Origin: Thermodesulfobacteriota bacterium
GTDB lineage: Bacteria > Desulfobacterota > Desulfomonilia > Desulfomonilales > Desulfomonilaceae
DNA length: 7,317 bases
Direction of reading: 5' to 3'
Assembly: GCA_030837305.1 (NCBI GenBank)
Contig: JAUPKT010000547.1
Span: 1-7,317 of the forward strand
This document shows, piece by piece, positions 6,194 to 7,317 of this stretch (position 1 is the first letter of the stretch; each line of letters begins with the position of its first letter). The position numbers were made by a program, and so were the translations under genes. A model generated the notes under the pieces. The model ran no database searches. It was not told the origin of the DNA and was given only the letters and a program-made list of their open reading frames with translations.

Positions 6194-6409
6194 TCAGACA
6201 CCGTCATCTTTGAACTCGGGGAAGAGTGGAGACAACCAGGAGGGTGTCATAAGGTGATTCATTCTCTTAATGTTTTCTCGCATCCATTGGTCTTTGGGAA
6301 ATCGCCCTTTCATTATGTGATTCTTCAGTTCCTCGGCCAGAGGATGGCGAGGGAACTCGTTTACGAACTTTTCGTATGTCGCTGAGAATTCGGAGAAGAG
6401 AGACGGCAT
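6194..6409 (-). CDS. Small protein of 71 residues, unknown function
   Basis: A short but well-formed gene. The ATG at 6409-6407 follows GGGAG with a 6-base spacer, and a candidate promoter with a perfect TATAAT lies about 100 bases upstream. The product has no signal peptide or membrane segment. It looks helical over 1-53 (FSEFSATYEKFVNEF, then LAEELKNHIMKGRF) and is rich in aromatic residues. It ends in an aromatic/proline segment (TPSWLSPLFPEF, 55-66) and an acidic tail. I do not recognise the family. It lies downstream of the hydrogenase gene on the same strand but is separated by a strong terminator, so it should be expressed on its own. Start, promoter and composition together make it more likely real than chance. 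Confidence 0.6.
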   Translation of the reverse strand: MPSLFSEFSATYEKFVNEFPRHPLAEELKNHIMKGRFPKDQWMRENIKRMNHLMTPSWLSPLFPEFKDDGV

Positions 6410-6509
6410 TCGGGGCTCCCGTTTCCACGGACTTTGAAGGTGTCCTGCGTAATCATGTTATTTAATAAAGACATTTATATTGAGATGATGTTTCCAGTAA
6501 CAGCAATTT

Positions 6510-6539
6510 ATTATAAGATAAACGGCGTATCTATTTAAA
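6510..6539 (-). promoter_or_regulatory. Candidate sigma70 promoter for the 71-residue gene
   Basis: On the minus strand a perfect -10 box TATAAT (6515-6510) is preceded, after 18 bases, by TTTAAA (6539-6534), which matches 4 of 6 bases of the -35 consensus. It lies in a markedly AT-rich island (about 6450-6545) between the hydrogenase terminator and the small gene. Transcription would start near 6503 and give a leader of about 94 bases. Confidence 0.5.
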
Positions 6540-6633
6540 ATTATGTCGTATGTTTTGAAGGTAAGGTTGAGGTGGGTTTGAAAAACAAATTTGGGATGTT
6601 CGCTTTGGAGAGTTGATGTTGGTGCAGAAACAA

Positions 6634-6659
6634 GAGAGGCGGTCAGACGACCGCCTCTC
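6634..6659 (-). terminator. Intrinsic terminator of the hydrogenase gene
   Basis: A perfect 11-bp GC-rich stem, GAGAGGCGGTC (6659-6649 read on the minus strand) paired with GACCGCCTCTC (6644-6634), encloses a 4-base loop. On the minus strand it is followed by TTGTTTC, a T-rich run, whereas the plus-strand exit lacks one, so it acts on the minus strand. It begins 13 bases after the hydrogenase stop codon and ends that transcript. Confidence 0.9.
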
Positions 6660-6672
6660 GTTCATCATGCGG

Positions 6673-7317
6673 CTATGAGATCCTGAACTTGTAGATCTCG
6701 TTGGTTTTTGGGTCAATGACATGCACTGCGCATGCTATACACGGGTCGAAGGAGTGCACAGTCCTGAGGATTTCCAATGGTTTCTTTGGATCTGCAACCG
6801 GCGTTCCGATGAGGGCATTTTCCACGGGGCCTTTCTGGCCTTTGCCGTCGGCAGGTCCCAGGTTCCACGTTGAGGGAACGACCTGCTGATAGTTCTTGAT
6901 CTTGCCCTTCTCGATGTTCACCCAATGGCCAAGGGATCCACGAGCCACATCATTGAGTCCCATGCCCATTCCATTTGTGCTTTCATCGAGCTTGTAGGAG
7001 GTGAAGGTCTTGGTATCACCTTTCTTGATGTTCTCGATGAGATCCATGGTCCACTTCTCAGCGATTTTTGCATTTACGAGACACTTTATGCCGCGTGCTC
7101 CAATCCTGCCCAAGGTTGAAAAGAGGGCTTCCGGACCTATCTCGAGTTTCTTCAACACCGCGTCAGTAGTTTCCTTGATCTCTTTGTTACCGCCCACATA
7201 GGATACGAGACATTGCTCAAGCGGGCCGACTTCCATGGCCTTCCCGTCATAACGCGGGGCCTTCATCCAGTAATACTTGCCATCCTTGGCTTTAGTGTCT
7301 GGAACCGCACCCTTGAG
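6673..7317 (-). CDS. [NiFe]-hydrogenase large (catalytic) subunit, C-terminal part
   Basis: The last 214 residues of the catalytic subunit of a membrane-bound or periplasmic group 1 (Desulfovibrio-type) uptake [NiFe]-hydrogenase; the frame is open through the right edge. Conserved landmarks are ARGSLGHW followed by IEKGKIKNYQQVVPSTWN, then GPVENALIGTP, and the terminal SFDPCIACAVHV. The two Cys of DPCIAC (codons 6741-6739 and 6732-6730) are the second pair of nickel-iron ligands. The first is an ordinary TGT codon, so this is not a selenocysteine [NiFeSe] enzyme. After the conserved His (codon 6723-6721) come 15 residues ending KFRIS, the extension removed by a dedicated endopeptidase once nickel is inserted. 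The enzyme oxidises H2 and passes electrons through a small subunit to cytochromes. The small-subunit gene usually lies upstream, outside the window. No maturation gene follows before the terminator. Confidence 0.97.
   Translation of the reverse strand, partial: LKGAVPDTKAKDGKYYWMKAPRYDGKAMEVGPLEQCLVSYVGGNKEIKETTDAVLKKLEIGPEALFSTLGRIGARGIKCLVNAKIAEKWTMDLIENIKKGDTKTFTSYKLDESTNGMGMGLNDVARGSLGHWVNIEKGKIKNYQQVVPSTWNLGPADGKGQKGPVENALIGTPVADPKKPLEILRTVHSFDPCIACAVHVIDPKTNEIYKFRIS

Noticed and set aside
6730..6741. A selenocysteine [NiFeSe] active site in the hydrogenase
   Set aside because: Both ligand codons are ordinary cysteine codons (TGT and TGC), with no in-frame TGA.

Overview
The window looks like chromosomal DNA of mixed, mid-range GC from a deltaproteobacterial-type anaerobe (Desulfobacterota / Thermodesulfobacteriota, plausibly a sulfate reducer or syntroph). 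This is inferred from three things. The right edge carries the end of a Desulfovibrio-like group 1 [NiFe]-hydrogenase large subunit, with the SFDPCIACAVHV motif and a 15-residue C-terminal extension. An ispE gene is followed by tRNA-Gln. A short M50 site-2 protease sits directly before scpA. No species can be named from sequence alone.

Layout. Positions 1-139 hold the probable 3' end of an unrecognised plus-strand gene, which meets tail-to-tail and overlaps a minus-strand AAA ATPase gene (126-1205). Positions 1206-1506 are a divergent intergenic region with a plausible minus-strand promoter and a candidate 40-residue small ORF. From 1507 to 4583 everything reads plus: ispE (isoprenoid MEP pathway), tRNA-Gln(UUG), a lysine-rich coiled-coil protein, an M50 membrane protease and scpA (chromosome condensation). 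The protease and scpA are only 6 bases apart and are surely co-transcribed; the lysine-rich gene may belong to the same unit. From 4593 to the right edge everything reads minus: an exported DUF4139-type protein that converges on scpA with a 9-base gap, a 71-residue unrecognised protein with its own promoter and ribosome binding site, and the hydrogenase large subunit, which ends in a strong hairpin terminator.

How the genes relate. Most of this is a housekeeping neighbourhood rather than one dedicated system: isoprenoid precursor synthesis, glutamine decoding, membrane proteolysis and chromosome segregation on one strand, and periplasmic/energy functions on the other. The parts without an established role are the AAA ATPase with its own N-terminal domain and possible small upstream partner, the lysine-rich protein between tRNA-Gln and the protease, and the 71-residue protein next to the hydrogenase. 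I found no CRISPR array, insertion sequence, rRNA or clear phage or toxin-antitoxin module.
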